From Halovenus sp. (GTDB taxonomy: Archaea > Halobacteriota > Halobacteria > Halobacteriales > Haloarculaceae), in contig PUNZ01000143.1 of NCBI GenBank assembly GCA_003551945.1, positions 1 through 33,543 of the forward strand: a stretch of 33,543 nucleotides of DNA. The letters are read 5' to 3'. Both the position numbers and the translations under genes were made by a program. How positions within the stretch are numbered: the stretch's first letter is position 1; every line of letters begins with the position of its first letter. Below the pieces are notes generated by a model that did not search any database, was not told where the DNA came from, and saw nothing but the letters and a program-made list of their open reading frames with translations. Below, piece by piece: positions 15,562 through 25,597 of this stretch.

Positions 15562-16455
15562 TTAGGGAAGCGTCACATCGACGCCGGTCTGTAGACTGGT
15601 CGCCTTGATTGTGTTATAGAGCAACATTGCGCGGGTCATGGGTCCGACGCCGCCGGGAACGGGCGTAATCGCTCCGGCCTTTTCCGACGCGCTTGCAAAC
15701 TCAACATCGCCGACCAATTTGTACCCTTTGTCGGTATCTGCATCCACGCGGTTGATTCCAACGTCGATGACTGTTGCGCCCTCGCCGACCATTGACCCGT
15801 CTATGAGCTCCGGTACACCCGCTGCTGCGACAAGGATATCTGCTTCTCGCGTCTTTTCGGCCAGATTCTCCGTCCGGGAATGACACACGGTCGTTGTTGC
15901 GTTCCCCCCTGTTGCTTTCTGAATGAACAGGTTGGCCATTGGTTTTCCGACGATACGCGAACGGCCAACGACGACTGCTTCTTTCCCCGCTGTTTCGATA
16001 TCAGTTGCTTCGAGGAGCTTTTGAATTCCATGTGGTGTACAAGGTTTATACACCGGATAGCCAGCAACGAGCTTTCCGATATTTTCCGGGTGGAAGCCAT
16101 CAACGTCTTTCACTGGGTCAATCCGTTCAATGACCTCACGGTAATCGACGTGGTCCGGTACCGGCGACTGGACCAAAATCGCATTTACCGATTCGTCTGC
16201 GTTTAGCTCATCAATTGTCTCGAATAACTCTGCTGCTGGTGCGTCAAGTGGCAACTCAATGTCGAGCGCGTCAATACCCAACTCCTCACAGTCGTTTTGT
16301 TTCATTGCCACGTACGTCTCGCTTGCGGGGTCAGGGCTCATCAACACTGTCGCGAGCGTCGGCGTTTCATTTGCTGCGGTCAGCGTCTCAACACAGCTAC
16401 GAAGGTCAGCCCGGATATCCTCGGCGACGGCGTTTCCGTCGATACGTTCGGCCAT
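15562..16455 (-). CDS. folD: Bifunctional methylene-THF dehydrogenase / methenyl-THF cyclohydrolase
   Basis: The 297-residue protein interconverts 5,10-methylene-, methenyl- and 10-formyl-tetrahydrofolate with NAD(P), supplying one-carbon units in the cytoplasm. The FolD features are in order: SETYVAMKQ (45-53) with Tyr48 and the catalytic Lys52, the loop VQSPVPDH (95-102, usually VQLPLP), KDVDGFHPENIGKL (117-130) with the conserved Asp, the Rossmann dinucleotide site VVGRSRIVGKP (163-173), and PVPGGVGPMT near the C-terminus. Length is normal. The start ATG at 16455 is the only good candidate. It sits upstream of the glycosylase-like gene on the same strand, separated by 53 bases, and may be co-transcribed with it. 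Haloarchaea use folates of this type instead of methanopterin, so its presence is expected. Confidence 0.96.
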   Translation of the reverse strand: MAERIDGNAVAEDIRADLRSCVETLTAANETPTLATVLMSPDPASETYVAMKQNDCEELGIDALDIELPLDAPAAELFETIDELNADESVNAILVQSPVPDHVDYREVIERIDPVKDVDGFHPENIGKLVAGYPVYKPCTPHGIQKLLEATDIETAGKEAVVVGRSRIVGKPMANLFIQKATGGNATTTVCHSRTENLAEKTREADILVAAAGVPELIDGSMVGEGATVIDVGINRVDADTDKGYKLVGDVEFASASEKAGAITPVPGGVGPMTRAMLLYNTIKATSLQTGVDVTLP

Positions 16456-16726
16456 ATACGATTTCGGGTGTCGGTTCGTTTCAACCTCTCGAATTGAAAC
16501 CGGATATCACAAGAGATTCAATGCAGAAGGTTCAAATTGTTAGCTATCCCGAATATTACCAACAACGAGTCAAAGCATGGCTGACCAAGGAACTTACATA
16601 TGTCTTTTGCTGTCCTTTGTTAGCGCATGTCATTACCAATCAATAGGTGTATTCACCAGACGTAACCGGAATCGTTCTATCCAATTAGCCCCTAGATGCT
16701 GCCCACCTCGACACTGACTGCACACC

Positions 16727-19700
16727 ATGCCTTCTCCACCAATCCAGCTTTCGATACTGTTTCTCGGTTCACCAGCGTGTGCAGCGTCCTCGGAGCCTTG
16801 TTTTGAGACTCTTCCGAGTGGAGCTGTTTCGGCTGAGACAGACGTAGAGTCCGTCATTGATGCGCTCTCGACCGGCCCACAGTGTATTCTGGTTGATGCG
16901 ACTACCGACCCCCGGCATGCTGTCGACTCGGTGCGAAGAATACGGGCGCATACGACAGTTCCCGTGATTGCATTCGTTGGGAAGCAACCTGACGATGTCA
17001 TTGAGAATCTGTTTAACGCAGGTGTGAGCGATATCCTGCAATCAACTCCCTCAGACACGAACCCAACAGTCCTCCAACGGCGAATCGAAACAACGCTCGA
17101 GGCTGATAAACGCGAGACGCTCCAGAGACTTGGACAGTATCGGACACTTGTTGAGGCTTCTGCTGACGCACTGTATCAACTTGATGTAGAGGGGAACTTT
17201 CTTGCTGTGAATGAGGCAACTGCTGACTTGCTTGGAACGTCTCGGTCCCAATTACTCCAATCGAACGTTCGTGAGTTTCTCAACGAAACAGATATCTCGC
17301 GGGCGGAACGAGCGCTTGTGCAACAACTCAAAGATGCAGATACGTCGTTTCACACGCTGGATTTGACCTTTGAGGCTGCGACTGGCGAATCAATACCCTG
17401 CAGTACACGCTTTTCAGCGTTGCAAGTCGACGGCGAGTTTGTCGGTTCGGTCGGCGTTATTCGCAGTGAACGAAAAAAACGTGCTCGTGAACATCGCCTC
17501 CAAGAGCGCGACCAATTATTACGTTATCTCAGTGAGAACCTTAATGCAGTCGTTTGGGTTGCGTACCCCTCTGGTGAGATTGATTTCGTCAGTAGCGCGT
17601 CCCAACAGATTCTCGGCCAACAACCGACACACATCTTCGACAGTGACGAGCCGCTGCTTAAACAGATTCATCCGGAGGATAGAGAACGAATTCGGGAAAC
17701 TCGCCAGCAAAAGCAAACTGCTCCTGACTCATATGACGAAGAGTACCGACTCTTGGGTGAGGATGGAGACATAACATGGGTCCGTGAACAGTGGTTTGAA
17801 GTCCACGAAGAGGAGGCACTCACTCGAATTGTCGGAATTATGCAAGATATTACTGCGATGAAAGAACGAGAACACGAACTTGAGCGCCAACGCGAGTTCG
17901 TTCAACAGACCCATGAGGTCGCCGATGTTGGTGGGTGGGAACTCCTTTTTGCCGACAACACTATCCGCTGGACGGATGAAGTGTACTCGCTTTTGGACTT
18001 ACCTCAGTCATATGAACCGACGTTTCCGGAGATATTTGATCTCTATCACCCTGCGGACAGGGAACTGATTAGGGAGGGGTATCAACGGGCGAAAAACGGC
18101 GAACCGATGGCAGATGGTGAAGTTCGTGTGCAAACCGGAGATGGTGAGATGCGGTGGTTCCAACTGTCCGGTGAGTTCATCATGGAGGATGGTGAGCACG
18201 TCGGCCTCCGTGGCGTGTTTAAAGATATTCACGAACGTAAACAGCGGGAACAAGCGCTCCAAAACGAGCGCGACCTTATCGAGCGCATCCTCGAAACAAG
18301 TCCGATCGGCATCATTGTCTATGACGCAGATGGGACGGTCATCCGAGCGAATAAACAGGCATCGACACTGCTTTCCGTTGACCACGAAACGCTTCTGGGT
18401 GTTGACCCCCATCCTGTTGACCTGACATTATTCTCACCAGAATCGGATACCGGTGACCAGATGGAACTTCCATTTGACCGCATTACACGGACTGAAAAAC
18501 CAGTCTACGATGTGGAAGTCGGTGTGAGACACCCCTCAGGCGAAGAGTTCATCCTCAATGTTGACGGGGTTCCCCTGTTCGATGGTGGTGAGTTAAGCCG
18601 AGTCGTTATTGCTTTTGATGATATTACTGAGCGGGTCAACCGAGAACAGCGGCTTAAAGCCAAGCGAAACGAACTCGCTCAACTTGACCGCCTGAACCAT
18701 CTCATCCGAGATGTCGATAAGGCGCTGCTTGAATCCACTTCACGAAGTGAGATTGAGCGAGCAGTCTGTGATAACCTCTCTTCGTCCGGGCGATATCAGT
18801 ATGTCATGGCGTTCCGACAGACGACAGATGACGAACTTGTTCTCGGTGAGGGCGGGCCGTCCACTGGGGAGTTTCCTGAGGATGTGTTCCCCATCGAGGG
18901 TGCAACGGCCGAAACGTGTCCTGGCTATCGCGCCATTGCAACCGGGAGAACGCAGGTCATACAGAACCTCCAAACATCCGATTCGTCGACCCCGCCAGGC
19001 TTTGAATCGCTTGCAGTTGAGTTAGACCTCGGTTCGATTGCTGCAATTCCGGTGCGTTATGGAGAACGGACATACGGTGCGATTACGGTCTACTCGACGG
19101 ATATTGATGCCTTTGGCGAGCGAGAGATTGAGGTCTTAAGCGAACTCGGTGAGGTCGTAGGATATGCGATTTCAGCGGTCGAAAGCCGCGAACGAGAGGA
19201 AACGCTGACCGCACTTTATGAGGCGACACAGGATTTACTCGCTGCCGAATCGCGGTGGGCTGTCAGTCGCGTGGTGGTGAACACGGCCGCTGACGTTCTC
19301 GGTCCCGCGGGGATTGGCATTTTCCTGTTTGATGATGAAGAGAATACCTTACGGCCGGCAGCAGCCACTGATGCGCTGCATGAGTCCTACGGTGACTTGA
19401 CGAGGTTTGGCCCGGGACACCCCGATTCGGCCATCTGGGATACGTACGTCACTGGTGAGACCAATATGTTCCCGGAGATTCACCACTCAGAGCAGGGTTC
19501 ATACCCGGCAACGGATACGAGACGGAGTTTGGTTGTTCCGCTTGGTGACCATGGTGTGTTTGTCGTTACTGACAACGACCATGGTACATTCGATGAGGAG
19601 ATGCAACGACTCATTGGATTGCTTGCAACAACGACTGAGGCGGCGCTTGACCGAGTTGAAGGGCAAGCAGACCTTGCAGAGCGTGATGAAAAACTCGCTG

Positions 19701-20890
19701 AACGTGGTGCACGAATCGACCGGTTCGAAGAAATGTTCTCGCTGATTGGGGATACAGACCGGCTGCTGCGGCAGGCGGGGACACGGACAGAAATTGAACG
19801 AGGAGTTTGTGAGCGATTCACCGAGACTGACCAGTATCTGTTTGCATGGATTGGTCGAATCACGCCACAACACACCCAGCTTGAACCACAGGCGTGGGAC
19901 GGCCTCAATGATGGCTATTTGGATGCATTGCCGTTCGATAGAACGTGCGAAGAACCCGCAGCCAAAACGGCACGAACTGGAGAGCCAACGGTGGTTCGGA
20001 ACGTGACCGACCACCTCCGAAAGGAGCCATGGGCACGCGAGGCACTTGATCGAGGCTATCAATCGATGCTCGCTGTCCCGCTCGCCTATGGTGATGCAAC
20101 GTACGGCGTCTTGGCGGTCTATGCGGACGAACCCAATGCCTTTGATGATATCGTCGAACCAGTCATCACAACGCTTGGCGAAACAATCGCATACAGCATC
20201 AACGCCATAGAAACACGTCGGGGGATTCTTGCCGACACGGTTGTCGAGCTTGAACTGGCGCTAGAAGGGACTAAAACGTTTCTGAATACTGTTGCGGAGG
20301 TTGCAGATGAAGCAGTTAGTTACCGAGAAATAACGCCGGATACGGATGGTCGTTCACAGGTTCTCTTTGCGGTCTCTCATCCTGTGGTTGACGATATTCT
20401 GGCACTTGAGTCCGAGTTCGTCGCTGTTGAATCGCTCACACACGTTGAAAACGGCGGCGAACATTTATTCCGTGCCGCTATTGCTGAACCAACGGTTGCT
20501 GATACGTTACTTGAGTGTGGTGCAATTCCGAAAGAAGTTACTGCAACTGCAAGGGGCTCTCAGGCACGCGTGCACCTCCCTCGTGAACGTGACGTCCGTG
20601 AGTTTCTTGACCGCGTCCGGGACCGGTATCCCCAGACAACGCTGCAGTCACAGCAGACGATTGATAGCCGTCAGACGGCCGATTCGCTCAATGCGACAGT
20701 AGAAAATGAGTTGACGGACCGACAGCGAGAAGTCTTGCTGACAGCGTTTGAAAGTGGCTATTTCGAGTCCCCGCGGGCAACCTCCGGCGTCGAGCTTTCG
20801 GAGTTACTTGATATCTCGCAACCCACCATGACTCACCATCTCCGCGAGGCACAGCGTCGACTGTTCACCTCGCTATTTGACGAGAAATAG
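16727..20890 (+). CDS. Multi-PAS/GAF sensor with Bat-type C-terminal HTH (transcription regulator)
   Basis: The 1387-residue soluble protein joins many sensor modules to a DNA-binding domain. In order: a receiver-like N-terminal domain (about 6-125, Asp57 in ILVDATTDP, but no acidic pair or late Lys, so probably degenerate); PAS domains at about 135-250, 262-380, 390-505 and 515-637; a coiled linker; GAF domains at about 665-815, 825-985 and 1010-1165; then the Bat-type association domain and an HTH_10 domain at about 1330-1382 (LTDRQREVLLTAFESGYFES and SELLDISQPTMTHHLREAQR). No histidine kinase region is present. This is the Bat (bacterioopsin activator) architecture, where sensing of light, redox or a ligand controls transcription directly. 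The target genes are unknown, and no opsin gene is near. It is a single gene in a large intergenic context. Confidence 0.92.
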   Translation: MPSPPIQLSILFLGSPACAASSEPCFETLPSGAVSAETDVESVIDALSTGPQCILVDATTDPRHAVDSVRRIRAHTTVPVIAFVGKQPDDVIENLFNAGVSDILQSTPSDTNPTVLQRRIETTLEADKRETLQRLGQYRTLVEASADALYQLDVEGNFLAVNEATADLLGTSRSQLLQSNVREFLNETDISRAERALVQQLKDADTSFHTLDLTFEAATGESIPCSTRFSALQVDGEFVGSVGVIRSERKKRAREHRLQERDQLLRYLSENLNAVVWVAYPSGEIDFVSSASQQILGQQPTHIFDSDEPLLKQIHPEDRERIRETRQQKQTAPDSYDEEYRLLGEDGDITWVREQWFEVHEEEALTRIVGIMQDITAMKEREHELERQREFVQQTHEVADVGGWELLFADNTIRWTDEVYSLLDLPQSYEPTFPEIFDLYHPADRELIREGYQRAKNGEPMADGEVRVQTGDGEMRWFQLSGEFIMEDGEHVGLRGVFKDIHERKQREQALQNERDLIERILETSPIGIIVYDADGTVIRANKQASTLLSVDHETLLGVDPHPVDLTLFSPESDTGDQMELPFDRITRTEKPVYDVEVGVRHPSGEEFILNVDGVPLFDGGELSRVVIAFDDITERVNREQRLKAKRNELAQLDRLNHLIRDVDKALLESTSRSEIERAVCDNLSSSGRYQYVMAFRQTTDDELVLGEGGPSTGEFPEDVFPIEGATAETCPGYRAIATGRTQVIQNLQTSDSSTPPGFESLAVELDLGSIAAIPVRYGERTYGAITVYSTDIDAFGEREIEVLSELGEVVGYAISAVESREREETLTALYEATQDLLAAESRWAVSRVVVNTAADVLGPAGIGIFLFDDEENTLRPAAATDALHESYGDLTRFGPGHPDSAIWDTYVTGETNMFPEIHHSEQGSYPATDTRRSLVVPLGDHGVFVVTDNDHGTFDEEMQRLIGLLATTTEAALDRVEGQADLAERDEKLAERGARIDRFEEMFSLIGDTDRLLRQAGTRTEIERGVCERFTETDQYLFAWIGRITPQHTQLEPQAWDGLNDGYLDALPFDRTCEEPAAKTARTGEPTVVRNVTDHLRKEPWAREALDRGYQSMLAVPLAYGDATYGVLAVYADEPNAFDDIVEPVITTLGETIAYSINAIETRRGILADTVVELELALEGTKTFLNTVAEVADEAVSYREITPDTDGRSQVLFAVSHPVVDDILALESEFVAVESLTHVENGGEHLFRAAIAEPTVADTLLECGAIPKEVTATARGSQARVHLPRERDVREFLDRVRDRYPQTTLQSQQTIDSRQTADSLNATVENELTDRQREVLLTAFESGYFESPRATSGVELSELLDISQPTMTHHLREAQRRLFTSLFDEK

Positions 20891-21213
20891 CGTTGATGGT
20901 AGAGCGTGGGATTCGTCCATTCGTGTGACCAGTGTATCGATAGAATTGGTACTTGTACACAAATCCGGAGTGATTTATGATCTCCCTACCTGTTTCCATC
21001 TTTTATATTAACACCTTCAATAAATAATGTCATTGGTTGTGGATGTCTACAATTATTATCGGTGTCTGTTGGGGCTGTGCTGGGGCCAGTAGACAAATGC
21101 CCGTGCTACGTCTGCCACTTTTTGACGAACATCTAGATATTTAGCCCCCTTTGCCGGACTAGTTTTGTATGTTAGTAGTCATCTGTATGTGTAAACAGTT
21201 CTACTACTATAAT
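20891..21213. other. AT-rich gap downstream of the sensor gene
   Basis: No protein-like frame or RNA was recognised here. A TATA-like TTTTATATTAACACC near 21001-21015 is followed by an ATG at 21027 that opens only 21 codons (starting MSLVVDVYNYYRC), which I do not call. CTAGATATTTAG near 21132-21143 and ACTATAATG at 21206-21214 are further TATA-like runs; the latter is correctly placed to start transcription just before the structured island. Confidence 0.45.
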
Positions 21214-21233
21214 GACGGTCATATTGGACCGTC
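21214..21233. promoter_or_regulatory. Perfect inverted repeat at a TATA-like box
   Basis: GACGGTC (21214-21220) and GACCGTC (21227-21233) are perfect inverted copies around ATATTG. The element lies directly before the structured island and directly after ACTATAATG. A protein bound here would control transcription into the island. Confidence 0.4.
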
Positions 21234-21399
21234 TCTCCCACTAGTTGTGTGGGGCTCTGTCAGAGGCACACTGACTCCAGCGGGAGGCGGCATGTGACCG
21301 CGCTTGGACACCGCGGTTTGCTGCGTCCCGCTGGAGTTACGCCGTCACCGCCTCTTGCTCCCGAGGCCAGGACGGCTCTTGCCCCACGCGTCTCTCCCA
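21230..21399. repeat. 11-bp direct repeats flanking the structured island
   Basis: CGTCTCTCCCA occurs at 21230-21240 and again at 21389-21399. The 148 bases between hold the whole folded island. Such a pair could be a target-site duplication left by a small non-autonomous element, or a coincidence of pyrimidine-rich sequence. Confidence 0.5.
21241..21395 (+). ncRNA. Candidate structured RNA or MITE-like element of unknown class
   Basis: A GC-rich block inside an AT-rich gap folds by eye into nested helices. The outer helix is GTGTGGGGC (21247-21255) with GCCCCACGC (21381-21389), one G-U pair. Helix 2 is GTCAG (21259-21263) with CTGAC (21271-21275). Helix 3 is ACTCCAGCGGGA (21274-21285) with TCCCGCTGGAGT (21326-21337), a perfect 12-bp stem capped by ACCGCG/CGCGGT (21297-21302 / 21312-21317). 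Helix 4 is GCCGTC/GACGGC (21341-21346 / 21371-21376) capped by GCCTC/GAGGC (21350-21354 / 21363-21367). It shows no tRNA, SRP, RNase P or known guide-RNA signature. The strand is a guess from the TATA-like ACTATAATG at 21206-21214. A mobile-element remnant is the main alternative. Confidence 0.45.
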
Positions 21400-21480
21400 A
21401 CACCAGACAGTGAGTCTCTGGTCCCCACTCCGTTCTGGCATTATTCCTGAGACTTTAGTTACTTCCGTCCAAGAGTGCGT

Positions 21481-22029
21481 ATGGAACCGTGGCGAACGAT
21501 TTCACAGGAACGTGCCTATTCGTGTGGTGGTTTCGATATCATCAACGAGACCGTTGAACTCCCTGATGGCAACGAGGCTCCATTCGATTATCTTTCGGAA
21601 ACTGAAAGCGTCATCATTCTCCCGTTTACAACTGACGGCGATGTGGTTACTATCCGTGAGTGGCGACACGCAGTCAGACGGGTAAACCTCGGTCTTCCGG
21701 CTGGCTCTCTCGAACCGGAAGAGGAGCCACGTGAGGCGGTCAGTCGGGAACTGCTCGAAGAGACTGGCTATCAAGCGGGTGAGATCGCTCATCTCAGCAC
21801 TGTTGAACCCTCGAACGGGTTTTCCGATGCTATTTTTCATTACTTTGTTGTCTGGGACTGTCACCCGGCCGGCGAGCAGAACCTTGACTCGGATGAGACA
21901 ATCGAGCCAGTCCTTTCATCGTTCGACGAACTCAGCGAGGCCGTCCGAGCAGGCGAGTTCCGTGATGGGAGGTCTGCGTTTGCCATTGCACAGTATTTGC
22001 TTCAGTATCCTGCTGACCCACATCTCTGA
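21481..22029 (+). CDS. NUDIX hydrolase, ADP-ribose pyrophosphatase-like
   Basis: The ATG at 21481 ([13 protein letters not shown]) gives 182 residues; a GTG two codons earlier is less likely. The NUDIX box fits G-x5-E-x7-RELLEE-x-G exactly, from Gly75 to Tyr97 ([20 protein letters not shown] then TGY). It is preceded by a beta strand [21 protein letters not shown], whose REWR and LGLPAG match the ADP-ribose/nucleoside-diphosphate-sugar hydrolases. Such enzymes split ADP-ribose and similar compounds to remove toxic metabolites. Substrate class is inferred from the REWRH...LPAG pattern, not proven. A TATA-like GACTTTAGTTA about 30 bases upstream gives it its own promoter, downstream of the structured island. 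It is followed by tgtA after 47 bases, possibly co-transcribed. Confidence 0.88.
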   Translation: MEPWRTISQERAYSCGGFDIINETVELPDGNEAPFDYLSETESVIILPFTTDGDVVTIREWRHAVRRVNLGLPAGSLEPEEEPREAVSRELLEETGYQAGEIAHLSTVEPSNGFSDAIFHYFVVWDCHPAGEQNLDSDETIEPVLSSFDELSEAVRAGEFRDGRSAFAIAQYLLQYPADPHL

Positions 22030-22076
22030 GGCGGGCAAGCGCAATCCTTACCGCAGCGCTTCCCGAAAAGGCGCTA

Positions 22077-23624
22077 ATGCGAGACCATTTTGAACTCACG
22101 AGTCACGACGGGGCTGGGAGATGTGGCACCTTCCATGTTCCACGGGCGGATGTCACTGTTGAGACACCGGCGCTTCTTCCGGTAGTTAATCCGCACGTAC
22201 AGACACTTCCTCCAGCCGAGCTGGAATCGACGTTTGGCGCGCAAATTCTCATCACGAACAGCTATATTATCCACGGAAGCGACGATATCTGTGAACCAAT
22301 TCGCGAACAGGGGCTCCACGAGTTTCTTGACTTTTCAGGCGCTATTATGACCGACTCTGGGTCATTTCAGCTTGCCGAATATGGGGAAATTGATGTGACG
22401 ACCGAGGAAATCCTCTCGTTCCAACACGAAATTGGGTCGGATATCGGCACGCCTGTCGACATCCCGACGCCACCGGATGTCTCATACGAACGGGCTCACG
22501 ATGAGCTTCAGACGACACAGGAGCGACTTGAACTCGCCGAAACCATCGAAACCGGTGACATGCTGGTAAGCGCACCGATTCAGGGGTCAACCCACCCTAC
22601 ACTCCGTACTGAAGCCGCACGACACGCCAGAGAGACGACGCTTGATATGTTTCCAATCGGTGCTGTCGTCCCACTCCTTAACGAATATCGCTATGCTGAT
22701 ATCGTCGACCTCGTTGCGGCGGTCAAAGCAGGATTGGGGCAGTCTGGCCCAGTCCATCTTTTCGGTGCTGGCCACCCGATGATGTTTGCGCTTGCCGCTG
22801 CACTTGGCTGTGATCTCTTTGACTCTGCGGCCTATGCGTTGTATGCACGCGACGACCGGTACCTGACGGTCCGCGGGACCCGACATCTCGAAGATCTGAC
22901 CGAGTTTCCCTGCTCGTGTGCGGTCTGTACGGCACACAGCCCACAGGAACTCGAAGCGCTGGACGATGCAGAGCGCCATGACTTACTTGCCCGCCACAAC
23001 CTTGCTGTCTCGTTTGCGGAACTGCGCCGCATCCGTCAGGCAATTCGGGCAGGCCGATTGATGGAACTCGTCGAAACACGAGTGCGTGGCCACCCAACAC
23101 TCGTCGATGGCTTTCGCACACTTTTCGAACACGACCAGTGGCTTGAAGCCACGGAACCCGTCGCCAAGGATACGTTCTTTTATCTCTCCGCCGAAAGCGC
23201 ACGCCGACCCGAGGTTCGACGTCACCATGACCGATTGGCACGACTCACCACGCCTGATACTCTTTTGTTGACTGCGGGCAATCCGCATGACTCATTCGAG
23301 GAGTCCTGGCGGTTGGTTCCTCCGTTTGGTCCCGTTCCACGCCCACTGTCGGATGTGTATCCACTCACTGCGGAACTGCCCGAGAACCTTGACCGCGCCG
23401 CCTATGAATCCGCCGCACAGGGTATCTGTACGCTTGCGGACACTCACCCAGAGACCAGCATCACCGTTTACCATGACGACTGGCCCGATGAAGCGCTCTC
23501 GATGCTTCCCAAGACAGTTACCGTTGAACGCCTCGGCGAAACTGAGCACAAAGAGGCTGACTTGTTGACCGACGATTCAGAACCGACGCACAGTTATTCG
23601 GGAGCACCTGAGACCGACCAATGA
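22077..23624 (+). CDS. tgtA: tRNA-guanine(15) transglycosylase (archaeosine pathway)
   Basis: The enzyme exchanges guanine 15 in the D-loop of many tRNAs for preQ0, the first tRNA step toward archaeosine. The 515-residue protein has the catalytic TIM-barrel domain with TDSGSFQ (92-98, Asp93), the second aspartate in [13 protein letters not shown] (Asp249), and the zinc site CSCAVC (279-284: Cys279, 281, 284) with His307. [10 protein letters not shown] (165-174) is the substrate loop. A C-terminal extension without PUA domain follows, as in haloarchaea, where PUA is on the partner ArcS. The 3' end overlaps arcS by four bases (ATGA), so the two enzymes of the pathway are made together. Gene assignment is firm. 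Confidence 0.96.
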   Translation: MRDHFELTSHDGAGRCGTFHVPRADVTVETPALLPVVNPHVQTLPPAELESTFGAQILITNSYIIHGSDDICEPIREQGLHEFLDFSGAIMTDSGSFQLAEYGEIDVTTEEILSFQHEIGSDIGTPVDIPTPPDVSYERAHDELQTTQERLELAETIETGDMLVSAPIQGSTHPTLRTEAARHARETTLDMFPIGAVVPLLNEYRYADIVDLVAAVKAGLGQSGPVHLFGAGHPMMFALAAALGCDLFDSAAYALYARDDRYLTVRGTRHLEDLTEFPCSCAVCTAHSPQELEALDDAERHDLLARHNLAVSFAELRRIRQAIRAGRLMELVETRVRGHPTLVDGFRTLFEHDQWLEATEPVAKDTFFYLSAESARRPEVRRHHDRLARLTTPDTLLLTAGNPHDSFEESWRLVPPFGPVPRPLSDVYPLTAELPENLDRAAYESAAQGICTLADTHPETSITVYHDDWPDEALSMLPKTVTVERLGETEHKEADLLTDDSEPTHSYSGAPETDQ

Positions 23625-25372
23625 CTGAGTATTTTGAGATTCACGAACGAGATGGTGCGGCACGACTCGGTGAACTCCGTCTCGCGGAGTCACACCGGAC
23701 TCCCGCACTTGCAGATGAGTTGCTCGTTGACGCTGGCAGTGAGTGGACACAGGAGCGTCAGCAACCTGCTGGTGATGGGTCCAAAGTGACGATTCTCCCA
23801 CACCGAGCGTTTCCCGGTGGCACCCCTGGGGAAGTCCAGGATGCGTTTGCTACCGACTATCCAGCTGTCGAGTTTCCGAGCGCTGCGGTCGTTCATTCGG
23901 AATCAGTTGCGAATCACGGAACCGATGTATACGTCCTTTCGAATGCACAGCAATTAGCTGGACATGCAGCAGCATTCGTTGATGCGATTATCGCAGTACG
24001 GGAGACGATACCGGCTGATACCGCACTGTATCTCCCTGGTGTCGCGACGCCAGCGACAGTTCCGATGCTTGTTGCTGCCGGTGTCGACCTCGTTGATTCG
24101 TATGCCGCCCAAATTGAAGGAACCCGTGGACAGTATCTCACAAGCAACGGTGCGCACTTCCTCGAAGACCTCGAAGAGCTGCCGTGTTCGTGCCCAGCCT
24201 GTCAGGGTCCGCGTGAGGAGTTTACGCTTGAAGCGTGTGCAGAACATAACGCAACTGTCCTGGAACAGGAACTCCGGACGGTTCGTGAACGGATTCGTGC
24301 CGGTCGGCTCCGTGATTATCTGGAAGGGCAGGTACGACACGACAACTGGGCAACGAGCGTTATGCGACAGCTCGACCAGCAGTATGGCTATCTTGAGCAG
24401 CGAACGCCGCTCATTCGCCGAGCCAACCTCACCGCTGCGACGGATGATACGCTCCGTCGCGTCGAAATCCAGCGCTACGCGGAGCGGGTCACCAGCCGGT
24501 ATCAAAACCGCTTTGATAATCCGTGTGTGCTCGTTCCATGCTCTGCTCGCAAGCCATACAGCGAATCTCAGAGTCACGCACAGTTTCACCAAGCAATTCA
24601 GTTCCGTGGACATCTTGTCTCAATGACGTCTCCTATCGGTGTCGTCCCGCAAGAGTTAGAACTCACATATCCCGCCCAGCATTATGACACGGTCGTGACC
24701 GGTCACTGGAGCGAGACTGAAAAGGAGTTTGTCAGCACCGTGCTCCGTGCGTATCTGGAGCGGACTTCTTACCCACGTATCATTGCCCACGTTCCTGATG
24801 AAGGATATCGGGCAATCTGTGAACGAGTTGAGGATGAACTTGGGCTCTCGTTTGAGTACACCGTCGAAGAACACCCAACAACGACTGACTCGCTCGCCAA
24901 CCTCTCTTCGACCCTTGCTGGTGAGGAGAAATATCTCAAACGCGACCGTCAACACAATACCATGCGGGCAATGGCGGATTATCAGTTCGGTGATGGTGCG
25001 GGCGATATGCTCTTTTCAGACATTCGCACTGAAGGCCGGTATCCAAAACTACGGGCACGAAACTCCGACGGAGACCAGCTTGCGGTGACGGTTCCGCAGT
25101 ATGGGGTTCTCGCATTGACACTGGCCGGTGCAAAGGAGTGGGTCGAGAGTGATGCACCGACGAAACGTGTCGAGATTGATGGGTTCGTCCCGCATGGCTC
25201 CGTTCTCGCCCCCGGTGTCGTCGATGCAAGCGAGGATATCCGGCCAGGCGATGAGGTCGTTATCGAAGGACCGAAAGCATTTGGCGTTGGCCGAGCGGAG
25301 ATGTCCGGGCCGGAGATGACTGACAGTACACGAGGGATAGCCAGTAGCGTCCGCCACGTCGAAGAACGATAA
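23621..25372 (+). CDS. arcS: Archaeosine synthase (TgtA2 type)
   Basis: ArcS acts on preQ0 at tRNA position 15 after TgtA, converting the nitrile toward the formamidine of archaeosine. The 583-residue protein starts with a degenerate TGT-like domain that keeps the zinc motif CSCPAC (189-194) and His209 but lacks the TDSGSFQ catalytic motif. The ArcS-specific motif [14 protein letters not shown] (306-319) is intact. A PUA domain occupies about residues 500-580 ([35 protein letters not shown]), which binds the tRNA. The start lies in the ATGA overlap with tgtA. The lysine route through a RaSEA partner is known in some archaea, but no such gene lies in this window. Confidence 0.96.
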   Translation: MTEYFEIHERDGAARLGELRLAESHRTPALADELLVDAGSEWTQERQQPAGDGSKVTILPHRAFPGGTPGEVQDAFATDYPAVEFPSAAVVHSESVANHGTDVYVLSNAQQLAGHAAAFVDAIIAVRETIPADTALYLPGVATPATVPMLVAAGVDLVDSYAAQIEGTRGQYLTSNGAHFLEDLEELPCSCPACQGPREEFTLEACAEHNATVLEQELRTVRERIRAGRLRDYLEGQVRHDNWATSVMRQLDQQYGYLEQRTPLIRRANLTAATDDTLRRVEIQRYAERVTSRYQNRFDNPCVLVPCSARKPYSESQSHAQFHQAIQFRGHLVSMTSPIGVVPQELELTYPAQHYDTVVTGHWSETEKEFVSTVLRAYLERTSYPRIIAHVPDEGYRAICERVEDELGLSFEYTVEEHPTTTDSLANLSSTLAGEEKYLKRDRQHNTMRAMADYQFGDGAGDMLFSDIRTEGRYPKLRARNSDGDQLAVTVPQYGVLALTLAGAKEWVESDAPTKRVEIDGFVPHGSVLAPGVVDASEDIRPGDEVVIEGPKAFGVGRAEMSGPEMTDSTRGIASSVRHVEER

Positions 25373-25434
25373 CTCCCCACACAATGGTGGCTGGTTCAAT
25401 CAGATACAAGAGGCCAGACGTCCTTGGCCCACGT

Positions 25435-25596
25435 ATGGCAACCCCAGGTGCAAACAAAGCGCTCGAATGTCGGTGCACGCGGTGTAAATACAATAACAAT
25501 GGCGACTGTGGCTATCCCGGTCGCGTCGTTATTAACCAAAACGGCGAATGTCAGGTTCGTCAGGATGGTTTTGGTGACGAACCGTTCCCGTACTGA
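25435..25596 (+). CDS. Five-Cys zinc microprotein (DUF1540-like)
   Basis: The ATG at 25435 (MATPGANKALECRCTRC) gives 53 residues. Five cysteines are placed as C12-x-C14-x2-C17 then C25 and C39, with YNNNGDCGYPGRVVINQNGEC resembling the short DUF1540 pattern of paired Cys around a small hairpin. This suggests a zinc-binding microprotein, a common type in haloarchaea; the function is unknown. A longer frame from 25384 adds 17 residues with no conserved look. The stop is one base before the ATG of the next gene, so the two are co-translated. Confidence 0.75.
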   Translation: MATPGANKALECRCTRCKYNNNGDCGYPGRVVINQNGECQVRQDGFGDEPFPY

Positions 25597-25597
25597 T

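Noticed and set aside
21027-21092. 21-codon frame beginning MSLVVDVYNYY
   Set aside because: Too short, with no conserved pattern; the ATG follows a TATA-like run by chance or as non-coding leader.
21241-21395. Known RNA classes for the structured island (SRP RNA, RNase P RNA, tRNA, 5S)
   Set aside because: None of their conserved blocks could be found; size and helix order also differ.
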